A DNA stretch of 64,000 nucleotides, taken from contig JAEYUQ010000007.1 of NCBI GenBank assembly GCA_023432405.1, forward strand, positions 62,001-126,000. Direction: 5' to 3'. This DNA is from Actinomycetes bacterium (GTDB taxonomy: Bacteria; Actinomycetota; Actinomycetes; Mycobacteriales; Mycobacteriaceae). The notes under the pieces were generated by a model, which did not search any database, was not told the DNA's origin, and worked only from the letters and a program-made list of their open reading frames with translations. Shown here piece by piece: positions 33,328-42,259 of this stretch. Every line of letters starts with the position of its first letter. Within the stretch, counting starts at the first letter, position 1. Made by a program: the position numbers and the translations under genes.

Positions 33328-34415
33328 GTTCCATGAGGATACAGATGCTGGAGGGGCCAGCTGAGCCGCGCGTGTTTGCGGCTCAAGCTCATGGAAAAGT
33401 AAACCTTCATCTGGGTGTGGGAGAGGTGAGAGAGGATGGTTTCCATGATCTTGTCACAGTGTTTCAATCACTCTCGCTAACCGATACCGTCACCCTGACA
33501 GAGCTTCTCCCAGAAGCAGATAATGAGGCTCCTAATCCTGAGAGTGTTTCCGGTAAGGACCTTGACACGGGGGATGTGGTGACGGAATTGACTGTGGAAG
33601 GCAGTGTTCCCGGCCTTCAGAGCGTTCCCAGAGATGCCACCAATCTGGCGTGGAGGGCCGTTGTCAAGGTAGTAGAACGAGTGCGCTCCCAGCGCTCTGC
33701 TGGAAAACTTTCCTCTGGGTTGTCTGCTGTTCAGGGGCTGGATGTCATTCCGGGGCGAGTGGCGCTGCACATCAAGAAGGGTATTCCGGTGGCAGGCGGT
33801 ATGGCTGGAGGCTCTGCGGATGCAGCTGCCGCATTAGTGGCTGCCAACGCCTGGCTGGGCAATCTGCTGACCCACGACGAGCTTCTAGAGATTGCTGCGG
33901 AGTTGGGGTCCGATGTGCCGTTTTGCCTGGTGGGTGGGACAGTGATTGCTACTGGACGTGGGGAAAAGATGGCTCCCATGCTCTCTCGGGGCACATACTG
34001 GTGGGTTTTGGCTATCTCCAAGCAAGGGCTTAAAACCCCGGATGTTTTTGCGAAGCTGGATGAGCTTCGGGCCCAGGGAAAACTGAACTATCCCAGTTAT
34101 GACACCAGTGATATTGCCCTGGCTCTGGCAGCTGGAAACCCCATCGAGGTGGGGGCTGAGCTGGTCAATGATCTTCACATCCCTGCGGTAAGTTTGCGTC
34201 CCGATCTGCGAAAGACGCTCAGTGCCGGGCAGTCTGCGGGAGCTTTGTCGGGGATCATCTCCGGAAGTGGGCCTACCTGTGCCTTCCTGTGTCGAGATGA
34301 AGATCATGCCCGCGAGGTAGCCGATGAGCTCAGCGACGCCCAGGTGGCTTTGGCCACTGTGGTAGCTCACGGTCCTGACGCAGGGGCAGTTATGACGATT
34401 GGTGCCGATGATTAA
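33324..34415 (+). CDS. ispE: 4-diphosphocytidyl-2-C-methyl-D-erythritol kinase IspE
   Basis: IspE phosphorylates CDP-ME in the MEP isoprenoid pathway. The 363-residue protein is about 50 residues longer than usual. It has a short N-terminal extension before AHGKVNLHLGVG and an acidic insertion near residues 55-90 (NEAPNPESVSGKDLDTGD). GHMP motifs are clear: PVAGGMAGGSADAAAAL (ATP loop) and ISGSGPTCAFL. It is coupled by ATGA overlap to ksgA and overlaps the next ABC-F gene by 8 bases, so ksgA-ispE-abcF form one operon. Confidence 0.94.
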   Translation: MSSMRIQMLEGPAEPRVFAAQAHGKVNLHLGVGEVREDGFHDLVTVFQSLSLTDTVTLTELLPEADNEAPNPESVSGKDLDTGDVVTELTVEGSVPGLQSVPRDATNLAWRAVVKVVERVRSQRSAGKLSSGLSAVQGLDVIPGRVALHIKKGIPVAGGMAGGSADAAAALVAANAWLGNLLTHDELLEIAAELGSDVPFCLVGGTVIATGRGEKMAPMLSRGTYWWVLAISKQGLKTPDVFAKLDELRAQGKLNYPSYDTSDIALALAAGNPIEVGAELVNDLHIPAVSLRPDLRKTLSAGQSAGALSGIISGSGPTCAFLCRDEDHAREVADELSDAQVALATVVAHGPDAGAVMTIGADD

Positions 34416-36258
34416 CCTGATTAACCTTGAGAATGTCTCGAAATCCTTTGGCCTAAAAAACCTGTTGGATCACGTCAGCATAGGCGTGCAAAGTGGCGAC
34501 AGGATTGGAGTGGTGGGGCTCAACGGTGGCGGGAAAACAACGCTGCTGGAGATTATGGCAGGGATTGAAGATCCCGATAGCGGGCGAGTATCCCGTAATT
34601 CTCAGATGCGAATGGCTGTGGTAACCCAGAGATACGAGGAAAATCCCGCGCGCACTGTGGGAGATGTGGTGTTATCCCCTTTGGGCGTGGAAACCTACGA
34701 GTGGGCATCGAATCCTCAGGTGCGCGAGGTCTTAAGTGGATTAGGGATTTCTCAGCTGGGGCTTGATACGCCACTGGGGGATCTTTCTGGGGGTGAGCGG
34801 CGTCGCACGCAGCTAGCGGCCGCACTTGTTCAGGACGTCGATGTTGTGCTTTTGGATGAGCCGACGAACCATCTGGATGTCGAGGGGGTGTCCTGGCTTG
34901 CGGAGTATCTTCTGGCTCGAAAAATGACGGTGGTGGTGGTGACCCATGACCGCTGGTTCCTGGATACTGTGGCCACCCGAACCTGGGAGGTTCACGACGG
35001 TCAGGTGGACACCTACGACGGTGGATACAACGATTGGACTTTTGCTCGAGCTCAGCGTGCCCGTCAGGCAGATGCCATAGAACAGCGCCGTCAGAATCTA
35101 GCGCGCAAGGAGCTGGCTTGGCTCCGGCGCGGAGCTCCGGCGCGGACCTCCAAACCTCGGTACAGAATCGAAGCAGCCGAGGCACTCATTAAGGACGTCC
35201 CAGCACCTCGCAATTCAGTGGAGCTCTTGGCATTCTCCCAGTCTCGGCAGGGGCGGGTGGTCATTGAGTTAGAAGACGCTCAGGTCACCTCTGCGGATGG
35301 GCGTCCACTGGTAGACCATCTGACCTGGCGCTTGAGTCCGGGGGAGCGTATCGGCTTAGTGGGGGTCAACGGTTCCGGGAAAACCACGCTGCTTCGCGTT
35401 CTAGCAGGTGAGCAGCCAGTGAATCACGGGCGTCGTATAGAGGGTAAAACAGTCAAACTGGGGTGGTTGCGCCAAGAGCTAGATGATTTAGATACCTCTC
35501 TGCGAGTTGTGGACGCTTTGGAATCTGTAGCCTCGTGGGTTCATCTGGGTAAGAAAGAGATTTCTGCCTCTCAGTTGGCTGAGCGTTTAGGCTTTCCGGT
35601 AAAACGCCAACTCACTCCGGTCAAAGATCTCTCCGGTGGGGAGCGGCGACGCCTTCAACTGACACGGGTTTTGTTGCAAGAACCCAATGTGCTCCTGCTG
35701 GACGAGCCCACTAATGATCTGGATATTGACACGCTGCAAGAGTTGGAATCACTCTTGGATTCGTGGCCTGGAACTTTGGTGGTGATTTCTCACGACCGCT
35801 ATCTCATTGAGCGCATAGCGGATTCCACCTGGGCGCTTTTCGGAGATGGGACTCTGACACATCTGCCGGGCGGTATTGATGAGTATCTGCGTCGGCGTCG
35901 GAGTCTGGATACTGCACAATCTCCGCGTCGTGAGGGTGTTTTTGGGCAGAATCCGCAGGAGCAGAGGGGAGAACGGGGGTTCGCTACCCAGGGGCAGAAA
36001 GGCCAGCCACAGAGTAGCCAGCAGTTATCTAATCAAGACAGGCGCCAGATTCAGAAGAAAATGAAATCCCTAGAACGTGCCATGACCAAGCTGCAGCAGC
36101 AGGAAGAACAGGTGGACAAGCAGATGCTGCACGCCGCTGAGGAGGTAGACACAGAGCGCCTGACATCTCTTAGCTGTGAGAAGGACACTCTTACGCAACA
36201 GCGAGAAGAGCTGGAGATGCAGTGGCTAGAGCTGGGCGAGAAGCTCGAGGAGGCTTAG
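34408..36258 (+). CDS. ABC-F family ATPase (Uup-like)
   Basis: The 616-residue protein has two ABC cassettes and no membrane helices. Walker A motifs are GLNGGGKTTLLE and GVNGSGKTTLLR, signatures are LSGGERRRTQL and LSGGERRRLQL, and Walker B motifs are VVLLDEPTNHLD and VLLLDEPTNDLD. A C-terminal Gln-rich linker and coiled coil (about 545-616) resemble Uup/EttA-type translation factors. ABC-F proteins act on ribosomes or branched DNA, and some give antibiotic protection. Start ATG 34408 gives MINLINLENVSKSFG, overlapping ispE by 8 bases. Confidence 0.93.
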   Translation: MINLINLENVSKSFGLKNLLDHVSIGVQSGDRIGVVGLNGGGKTTLLEIMAGIEDPDSGRVSRNSQMRMAVVTQRYEENPARTVGDVVLSPLGVETYEWASNPQVREVLSGLGISQLGLDTPLGDLSGGERRRTQLAAALVQDVDVVLLDEPTNHLDVEGVSWLAEYLLARKMTVVVVTHDRWFLDTVATRTWEVHDGQVDTYDGGYNDWTFARAQRARQADAIEQRRQNLARKELAWLRRGAPARTSKPRYRIEAAEALIKDVPAPRNSVELLAFSQSRQGRVVIELEDAQVTSADGRPLVDHLTWRLSPGERIGLVGVNGSGKTTLLRVLAGEQPVNHGRRIEGKTVKLGWLRQELDDLDTSLRVVDALESVASWVHLGKKEISASQLAERLGFPVKRQLTPVKDLSGGERRRLQLTRVLLQEPNVLLLDEPTNDLDIDTLQELESLLDSWPGTLVVISHDRYLIERIADSTWALFGDGTLTHLPGGIDEYLRRRRSLDTAQSPRREGVFGQNPQEQRGERGFATQGQKGQPQSSQQLSNQDRRQIQKKMKSLERAMTKLQQQEEQVDKQMLHAAEEVDTERLTSLSCEKDTLTQQREELEMQWLELGEKLEEA

Positions 36259-36280
36259 GCCTGCGCGTACAGTGGAGAGC

Positions 36281-36604
36281 ATGATTCTTATTAACGTCAG
36301 ATATGATGTCAAGCCCGAATACGTTGAGAGCTTCCGTGAAAGGGTTGCTGATTTCACAGACGCTACCCGTGCTGAGGCTGGCAATATCTTCTTCGATTGG
36401 TATCGCTCCACAGATGAAGACAACGTGTTCTTCCTCCAAGAAGCTTTCCTTGACGACGCCGCAGAAGCCCATGTGAGTTCTGAGCACTTCAAGCAGGCTA
36501 TGAAAGATGTCCCGCCACTCTTGGTGAAAACTCCAGACATCATTAACACCACTATTGAAGGTAAAACCGAGTGGGACAAGATGGCTGAATTCCGGGTTGA
36601 GTAA
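36281..36604 (+). CDS. Antibiotic biosynthesis monooxygenase (ABM) domain protein
   Basis: This 107-residue single-domain protein has the ABM ferredoxin-like fold pattern: an ILINVRYDVKPEYVESFRE strand-helix, EAGNIFFDWYRSTDEDNVFFL, and a central HVSSEHFKQAM helix with conserved His. Family members are quinol/heme monooxygenases or small-molecule-modifying enzymes, often of unknown substrate. ATG 36281 is preferred to the frame start nine bases earlier. It lies 10 bases ahead of ppk2 and is probably in the same transcript. Confidence 0.85.
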   Translation: MILINVRYDVKPEYVESFRERVADFTDATRAEAGNIFFDWYRSTDEDNVFFLQEAFLDDAAEAHVSSEHFKQAMKDVPPLLVKTPDIINTTIEGKTEWDKMAEFRVE

Positions 36605-36614
36605 CATACAACCT

Positions 36615-37532
36615 ATGGCAAAGAACAAGGATGATGAGGTTGACAAAGCACAAGCCCGTGATACTCAGTCAGCGGTGACCAAACCTCCCAAGCTGGACAA
36701 GAAGGCCTATGAGAAGGAGCTCAAGCGCCTTCAGGCGGGCCTTGTGGATATGCAGCAGTGGGTTGTGGAAACCGGCGCACGGCTGGTCATTATCATGGAG
36801 GGCCGGGATGCTGCTGGCAAGGGGTCAGCAATTAAACGCATCACCCAGTACCTTAATCCTCGTAGTTGCCGCATTGAGGCTTTGCCGAAACCTACCGAGC
36901 GTCAGAGTGGGCAGTGGTATTTCCAGCGCTACGTGGAAAAACTCCCCACTGCAGGCGAGATCGTCATTTTTGATCGCTCCTGGTACAACCGTGCTGGTGT
37001 AGAGCGCGTCATGAATTTCTGCACTACCGATGAGTATCGCCGGTTCCTTCACCAAGCTCCCATTTTTGAGCGTCTCCTTGTTGAAGACGGCATCATGCTG
37101 CGCAAATACTGGTTCTCGGTTTCTGATGAAGAGCAGCTCAGGCGCTTCAAGGACCGTAGAAATGATCCTCTGCGTCGCTGGAAGCTTTCTCCAGTGGATC
37201 TCCAGTCCATTACGAAGTGGGAGGATTATTCCAAGGCGAAAGACGAGATGTTTGTTCACACAGATATTCCCGCTGCGCCGTGGTACACCGTGGAAAGTGA
37301 AGACAAGAAGCGTTCGCGCATTAACGTAATCTCTCATCTGCTCTCCACTATCCCTTATGAGAAGTTAGAGCACCGTTTCCCTGAGATTCCTGAGCGCCCC
37401 ACCTCCGAATCCTCCTACGAGCGTCCACCTCGTGATGAGTTCCGCTATGTTCCCGATGTAGCTGCCAAACTTGAAAAGAAAGCTGTCAAGAAAGCCAAAG
37501 GCGACAAGAAATCTAAGAAATCCAAGAAGTGA
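36615..37532 (+). CDS. ppk2: Polyphosphate kinase 2
   Basis: PPK2 uses polyphosphate to phosphorylate nucleotides (usually GDP or ADP). The 305-residue protein carries Walker A EGRDAAGKGSAIKRI, the lid region QRYVEKLPTAGE, Walker B IFDRSWYNRAGVERVM and the late motif EDYSKAKDEMFVHTD. N- and C-termini are lysine-rich, the latter ending KKAKGDKKSKKSKK. Start ATG 36615 gives the conserved N-terminus; a longer open frame overlaps the preceding gene. Such enzymes connect energy storage and stress in actinobacteria. Confidence 0.95.
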   Translation: MAKNKDDEVDKAQARDTQSAVTKPPKLDKKAYEKELKRLQAGLVDMQQWVVETGARLVIIMEGRDAAGKGSAIKRITQYLNPRSCRIEALPKPTERQSGQWYFQRYVEKLPTAGEIVIFDRSWYNRAGVERVMNFCTTDEYRRFLHQAPIFERLLVEDGIMLRKYWFSVSDEEQLRRFKDRRNDPLRRWKLSPVDLQSITKWEDYSKAKDEMFVHTDIPAAPWYTVESEDKKRSRINVISHLLSTIPYEKLEHRFPEIPERPTSESSYERPPRDEFRYVPDVAAKLEKKAVKKAKGDKKSKKSKK

Positions 37533-37773
37533 GAGAAAGGAAGAAGCTCGCTGATCTAGGAAGAGCGTATCCCAGTGCGCACTCGACGACCAGCAGCCAC
37601 TACTGGAAGCTGCTCACTTCTTCATACTTGTCGCAGAAGACTAACCTGACTCCAACGAGCTATCACTTTGAAAAAGAGTTTGAGTGGTGCCTAAAACTTT
37701 TATGCTGTTTTCTATTGCAAGTAGTGTTGACCTGGTTTAGTTTTAACCTATGTCAATGATAGGTGTGTCTTGC
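37533..37773. other. AT-rich spacer with promoter at the start of an accessory module
   Basis: Base composition drops sharply after ppk2. No gene was seen. A near-consensus promoter is present at its end (37727-37754). Confidence 0.45.
37727..37754 (+). promoter_or_regulatory. Sigma-70-type promoter of the small-protein/ABC module
   Basis: TTGACC (37727-37732) and TATGTC (37749-37754) are spaced 16 bases. This would place the start point around 37761, shortly before the ribosome site AGGTG and the ATG at 37774. Confidence 0.5.
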
Positions 37774-38115
37774 ATGAGAAAAAGCGTTCTGTGTTTGCTG
37801 GCCTCTGTAGCGGGTGCTATCACTGCGAGTTTTGGAGAGCTGAGAATTCAAAGCGTATTTTCCTCTGGTTCCTATCAGACAACTCAAGTTGGTCAAATTC
37901 GTAAGAAGTCAAAGGATGGTGGAGATTCTGTTTACCCTAAGGTGGTAGCACATATTTATGATGCGACTGGGGCGATGAGGTATATCTCCAATGCGGGTTA
38001 TCGGTCAAATGACTATGCTTTCCGTAGTTATACAGTTAATCTAAAGGCTCCGCGAATTGATGAAACATTCATTTGTCTTGAAAAGCGTTTTAGACCTGAC
38101 AGTTGTGTGAAGTAG
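37774..38115 (+). CDS. Small putative secreted protein of unknown function
   Basis: The 113-residue product starts MRKSVLCLLASVAGAITASFG, a short signal peptide with probable cleavage after an A-x-A/S type site near residue 18-20. The mature part of about 90 residues is basic, rich in Tyr and Ser, and ends with two cysteines (FICLEKRFRPDSC). ATG 37774 is chosen because AGGTG lies 9 bases upstream; an in-frame start at 37750 is possible. It is followed 13 bases later by an ABC transporter, so it is probably its partner or substrate. Bacteriocin-like or signalling function is conceivable, but the sequence matches no family I recognise. Confidence 0.6.
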   Translation: MRKSVLCLLASVAGAITASFGELRIQSVFSSGSYQTTQVGQIRKKSKDGGDSVYPKVVAHIYDATGAMRYISNAGYRSNDYAFRSYTVNLKAPRIDETFICLEKRFRPDSCVK

Positions 38116-38128
38116 AGAGCGGGAGAAT

Positions 38129-38767
38129 GTGAGTATAGAATCTCTTATTCCAGTTACCGCTCGGTCTGGGAATTTTCACCTAGGGCCTATTAATCTTGGA
38201 CGCCTGGACGATGGTTGCATAGTAGTGGCTGGAAATAACGGTGCAGGGAAGTCTACTTTATTTAATGTCCTTGCGCGTGAGGTTCGAGCCACTGTTCATC
38301 TCCTGCCACAAACATTCACGCTTCCTCCGCTGGCTCGAGTTCGTGATCTTGCTTACTTCGTTGCCTCTCAAAGGGGAGTTTCTCCTGATGAAGCCGAAAC
38401 AGCAATAGATAAAGTGGGGCTTTCAGATAAGGCACAGGCACGTGTTCGGACGCTTTCTGGCGGAATGCATAGAAGGCTTGGCATTGCTCTTACCTTAATT
38501 GGGAATCCTGAATTGCTTATCGTAGATGAACCAACAGCCGGTCTTGATGTAGAACAGCGCTCTGACGTTATTGAAATTCTACGTGTGGCATCTGAGCAGC
38601 GAGTGGTGATGCTCGCTTCACATCTGGTTGCAGATATAGAAGAGTTGGCTGATCGAATTCTTCTCTTGGACAGGGGGCACCTAATCTTCGATGGTACACG
38701 GGATGACTTCATCGGGTCGCATGGATCCTTTGAAGATGCCTATAAACGACGGCTGAGGTCTGTCTGA
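38129..38767 (+). CDS. ABC transporter ATP-binding protein
   Basis: The 212-residue single cassette has Walker A GNNGAGKS (35-42), signature LSGGMHRRLG (109-118), Walker B LLIVDEPTAGLD and H-loop VVMLASHLV. The N-terminus before the Walker A is short and the cassette lacks the usual ABC-2 C-terminal extension. It resembles exporters for small peptides or antibiotics. GTG 38129 is the apparent start. It overlaps the next membrane protein by one base (TGATG), so the two form one transporter. Confidence 0.88.
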   Translation: MSIESLIPVTARSGNFHLGPINLGRLDDGCIVVAGNNGAGKSTLFNVLAREVRATVHLLPQTFTLPPLARVRDLAYFVASQRGVSPDEAETAIDKVGLSDKAQARVRTLSGGMHRRLGIALTLIGNPELLIVDEPTAGLDVEQRSDVIEILRVASEQRVVMLASHLVADIEELADRILLLDRGHLIFDGTRDDFIGSHGSFEDAYKRRLRSV

Positions 38768-40008
38768 TGAAATTGGTTCTGACATCTACTCTTGCGCCGT
38801 GGATTTCTGCGGTGTCTACAGTGTTGTGTTTACTCTTTTTCGTTGAATTCTCGGATACTGCCTGGCGGGGAGATTACTTCTGGACTGCTGAATGGATTGA
38901 AGGCAGCCTTATTCCGGCTCTTGCCCTTACTGCAATAGCGATAGGGATTGACGTTCACCTCACATTTGACCCACGATGCCATAATGTACTTGCCTCTGAG
39001 GATCTGCGCGCGCCATTTGTCCTGCGCTACGTCACTGCACTCTGGCTTCCCTTAATCCTTCTTGTAAGTCTCTCAACTGTGAGATGGTCATCAGTGTGGC
39101 CATCATGGTGGAACGAACACGCCCAGCTTTCCTACGCTCATGTGGGGGTTTGCCTATTATCTATTCTCGCCTTCTTTATACTCGTCATGCTCGCAGCTCT
39201 AGCTGCTAGTCCCTTCGGGTACATTGCAGGTGCAGCTGTTGGTCTCTTGCTCGTGTGGACAATGATGACCGGTGGGGGATTCTTACTACTGGGTACCTCA
39301 ACAGGTTCACTTGTGGGGTATGAACCTGTCCCGTGGGTGTTAGGGGTTGTGGCAGCAGTTGCCGTTCTCATCACAGGTTGCGGGGTGTGGCTTTTTATCC
39401 GATGGTCTGGGAAGAGTGCGGCTTCAACGGGATCCGGATCAATGATTCACCGCAGCCTCGCGGGAGGCTTAGTTCTTATTATGGGCGTTTCTCCCTTTTT
39501 ACATCTTCCTGAGAATCGCGTGGCATGGTACAAGGATTTAGATTGCATGAAAGGCGAGAAAGGTGCTCTCTGTGTTAGCGAGCAGCATACCCCGCTCATT
39601 GACTCCCTAGCCTGGCAATACGGGAAGCTGAGGGCTGTGGCGGCTCAGTTCGGTGTTCTTGACGTGATTCCGGTGTCATTATTCACTGGAATGCCGTCCA
39701 CTCACCCAGGTATCCATGTAAATGATGGATTCGATATGGTGTCAGGCCCCAGAGAGCACCCTTGGTACCCATCTCGGGAAGAACTCTCTGATCGGGTGGC
39801 TCACGGCTATACTCAATCCTTTTTGGACGCTGTTGTTATTCCTGGTCATTGTTCAGAGAATCAACAACAGGCTCTCCTACCTTTATACGATGAGACCTTA
39901 TCCGCGTTGCAAAGGATGCTTGATGAGTCTCTCCCGCGCGAAGAGCGTCAAGAGGCAGCAGATCAGTATCGGTCTGCTGCCACGAAACTCGATGCTTGTC
40001 AGGTATAG
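38767..40008 (+). CDS. Membrane protein of ABC exporter with extracytoplasmic Cys-containing domain
   Basis: The 413-residue protein has six or seven hydrophobic segments in residues 5-245 (for example LILLVSLSTV, ILAFFILVMLAALAA and VLGVVAAVAVLITGCGVWLF). A C-terminal domain of about 165 residues follows, predicted outside the cell, with four cysteines (DLDCMKG, GALCVSE, PGHCSEN and DACQV) that could form two disulfides. The domain also has helical acidic stretches. It has no recognised permease signature and may be the transmembrane subunit for the ATPase just upstream. Composition is more AT-rich than the flanking housekeeping genes. Confidence 0.7.
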   Translation: MKLVLTSTLAPWISAVSTVLCLLFFVEFSDTAWRGDYFWTAEWIEGSLIPALALTAIAIGIDVHLTFDPRCHNVLASEDLRAPFVLRYVTALWLPLILLVSLSTVRWSSVWPSWWNEHAQLSYAHVGVCLLSILAFFILVMLAALAASPFGYIAGAAVGLLLVWTMMTGGGFLLLGTSTGSLVGYEPVPWVLGVVAAVAVLITGCGVWLFIRWSGKSAASTGSGSMIHRSLAGGLVLIMGVSPFLHLPENRVAWYKDLDCMKGEKGALCVSEQHTPLIDSLAWQYGKLRAVAAQFGVLDVIPVSLFTGMPSTHPGIHVNDGFDMVSGPREHPWYPSREELSDRVAHGYTQSFLDAVVIPGHCSENQQQALLPLYDETLSALQRMLDESLPREERQEAADQYRSAATKLDACQV

Positions 40009-40013
40009 AAAAA

Positions 40014-40568
40014 GTGTCTTTTAGTTGGTGGAGTACTTGGTTTCGTGCTCTGGTGCCCTGGCAGCTATGCGTGATGTGGTTAGTCATTTTCGTTGGTTTT
40101 TTAGTTGGCAGTGGTGTTGCGCTTCCTACTGGATACTCAGACACGAGAGTTATCTACTTTGCAGGCGCTGTTTTCGGTGCTGGAGCCACCTTCGCTCTTC
40201 CGCCACGCGGGCCGATGTGGCCGCATTGTGACTGGCAGCATGGAATGTGGGTTCTCTTTCTCTATTTTGTCTGCGCAGTGCCCGGTGAGCTTTTGTTTCT
40301 TGTTGTCGAGCCTTCAGAGCTCGGTCAGTTCACTACTACATGGGCATGGACTATGATTATCGCTCTCGTGTTCAAGCCTGTTTTAGCAGCTCTTCCTGTT
40401 GTCGCACTAGTATTTGGAGCCGGCTTTTTTCGTGGAAGTATCGAAGATACTGGCCCTCATTGGTATAGCTTCAGTTGGTTGATTGGTGGTTACAGCAACG
40501 TCAGCCTCGTAGCGGTGGCGGCCATCAGTGTGGCGGTCCTCGTGGTTGTGGCAGCTTTTCGGCGATGA
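40014..40568 (+). CDS. Small integral membrane protein in the ABC module
   Basis: From GTG 40014 the product has about 184 residues with four or five helices: WQLCVMWLVIFVGFLVGSG, VIYFAGAVFGAGATFAL, MWVLFLYFVCAVPGELLFLV, MIIALVFKPVLAALPVVALVF and a C-terminal VALVVVAAF-like helix. An upstream TTG (39996) overlapping the preceding gene is an alternative start. No family was recognised. Its position as third gene after the ATPase suggests a second membrane subunit or an immunity protein for the module. Confidence 0.6.
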   Translation: MSFSWWSTWFRALVPWQLCVMWLVIFVGFLVGSGVALPTGYSDTRVIYFAGAVFGAGATFALPPRGPMWPHCDWQHGMWVLFLYFVCAVPGELLFLVVEPSELGQFTTTWAWTMIIALVFKPVLAALPVVALVFGAGFFRGSIEDTGPHWYSFSWLIGGYSNVSLVAVAAISVAVLVVVAAFRR

Positions 40569-40641
40569 AATTTCCGAATCCTCGAGTGGTTCCTCGGAGA
40601 ATATTGAATGAATGAGGAGACGTATTCTAGCTGGGGAGGCT

Positions 40642-40680
40642 ATAAAAAGAGACCCCACAGTATGTGGAGTCTCTATCTTG
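40642..40680 (-). terminator. Strong terminator of the nuo operon (probably bidirectional)
   Basis: AGAGAC-C-CCACA pairs with TGTGG-A-GTCTCT around GTA (40648-40674). On the minus strand the stem is followed by TTTTTATA, ending the nuo transcript 20 bases after nuoN. In the plus direction a weak T-containing tail could also stop the ABC module. Confidence 0.8.
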
Positions 40681-40693
40681 TGGCAGCTACACA

Positions 40694-42259
40694 CTACATG
40701 AGGAATCCGCCAAGGGAGTTTGCAAGATCCAACACCCACGCGGGCAGAATACCCATAAGGAGTGTCAACAGTGCGGTGAGCACAATGACTGAGCTGACTG
40801 CTGTATCCGGTTGAGTTACCACTGGGGTGGTATCTGTGACGGGTTTGAAGAACATCACAATAATCATGCGCATATAGGCATAAGCAGCCAGTGCAGAGAC
40901 CAGGAGAGCCACAACCACCAGCCATCTATGTCCCGCCAGCCACGGTACGGCGAAGACGGTGAATTTACCGATGAAGCCTGCCGTGAGCGGTATTCCCGCA
41001 AAGCTCAGGAAGTAGATGGCGAAAGCAGCGCCAAGCCAAGGATAGCGGCGTCCAAGGCCTTCCCAAGCAGAGATAGCTGTTTCCTCTTCGCCAGTGTTCT
41101 TGCGGACCAGCATAATTACAGCAAAGGCGCCAATAGTAGCAAGACCATAGGCTGCCAGGTAAATAAGGACCGAAGACACCACACTGAACTGAAGGCCACC
41201 CAGTGTGAGAACGCCTTGGTCAGCGGCAACCAGAGCAGTCATAATGAAGCCAGCGTGAGTGATAGAGGAGTAGGCAATAAGCCTTTTTACATCGCGCTGA
41301 GTCATAGTCAAGACGGCACCAAACACCATCGAGATGATGGATAGCACCACAATGACGGCTTCCCACTGGTTTTGCTGTAGCGGAATAGCTGCGGTGAGTA
41401 CACGTGCCAGGGCCACAACGGCTGCTAGTTTGGTACAGATAGCCATGAACGCAGTCACTGGGGTGGGAGCACCTTGGTAGACATCTGGCACCCAGTTATG
41501 GAAGGGAACAGCGCCAATTTTGAAGAGCAGCCCGATGACCACCATCACTACACCCAGAGCCAGGAGCGCCGTCTTTTCCGTTGAGGCAGAGGCCTTCGCA
41601 ATATCGGTGAAACTAAAGCTTCCTGTGGAGGCGTAGAGCATCACGATGCCGTAGAGCATGATGGCAGCGGCCAAAACTCCCAGCAAGAAGTACTTGAGGG
41701 AAGATTCTTGGCTGAAACGACGTCGATACAGGGCAAGACCAGCCAACACATAGAGCGGAAGAGACATCACTTCCAAAGCCACGAAGAGCATGAGAAGGTT
41801 GTTGGAAGCAACAAAAAGCATCATGCCCAACAAGGAGAACAACGCCAGAACATAAATCTCTGTATGCCCTGTGCGTTCTTCCTCAGGCAAAGAGCTAACA
41901 CGGCGACTGTGCCGAGTACTAAAGAGAATCAGACACAACGCTGTAAATATGATGAGTGCGCCCTGGGCGGCGTAAGTAGCTCTATCCAACGCGAGAAGAC
42001 CATAAGCAATAACTGTGAAACGACCATCTGCCCAGTTGATTGCTAGGGTAATCGCAGCAGCTGCAAGCACCACCGAGACAGAACCCAGTTGGATTACAGC
42101 CCTCGAAGAGCGAGGGACGCAGGCGTCCAGAAGGAGGGCAACACAGGCGCCACCGAAGATAATGAGAAGCGGGGCGAGGGTGCGATAATCCAGCGCAGGG
42201 CTCTCAAGCAAGTGTGTGGAGTTTGCCAATATATCCGAAGCAAGAATGTGCTGGATCAT
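40694..42259 (-). CDS. nuoN: NADH-quinone oxidoreductase subunit N
   Basis: NuoN is one of three antiporter-like proton-pumping subunits of the complex I membrane arm. The 521-residue protein has about 14 helices. The conserved Glu is in LFVALEVMSLPLYVLAGL, and the half-channel lysine/histidine loop reads KIGAVPFHNWVPDVYQG, then PTPVTAFM. It is the last gene of the operon, directly followed by the terminator. It abuts nuoM without a gap. Confidence 0.97.
   Translation of the reverse strand: MIQHILASDILANSTHLLESPALDYRTLAPLLIIFGGACVALLLDACVPRSSRAVIQLGSVSVVLAAAAITLAINWADGRFTVIAYGLLALDRATYAAQGALIIFTALCLILFSTRHSRRVSSLPEEERTGHTEIYVLALFSLLGMMLFVASNNLLMLFVALEVMSLPLYVLAGLALYRRRFSQESSLKYFLLGVLAAAIMLYGIVMLYASTGSFSFTDIAKASASTEKTALLALGVVMVVIGLLFKIGAVPFHNWVPDVYQGAPTPVTAFMAICTKLAAVVALARVLTAAIPLQQNQWEAVIVVLSIISMVFGAVLTMTQRDVKRLIAYSSITHAGFIMTALVAADQGVLTLGGLQFSVVSSVLIYLAAYGLATIGAFAVIMLVRKNTGEEETAISAWEGLGRRYPWLGAAFAIYFLSFAGIPLTAGFIGKFTVFAVPWLAGHRWLVVVALLVSALAAYAYMRMIIVMFFKPVTDTTPVVTQPDTAVSSVIVLTALLTLLMGILPAWVLDLANSLGGFLM

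Noticed and set aside
34553..35185. 210-codon Pro/Arg-rich frame on the minus strand
   Set aside because: Antisense to the ABC-F gene with composition typical of a complementary frame.
37774..38115. Lactococcin 972-type bacteriocin
   Set aside because: The operon layout is suggestive, but the mature sequence lacks the Trp/Gly-rich pattern of that family.
40407..40925. 172-codon minus-strand frame bridging the nuo terminator
   Set aside because: It runs through the terminator hairpin and antisense to the small membrane protein; no conserved features.
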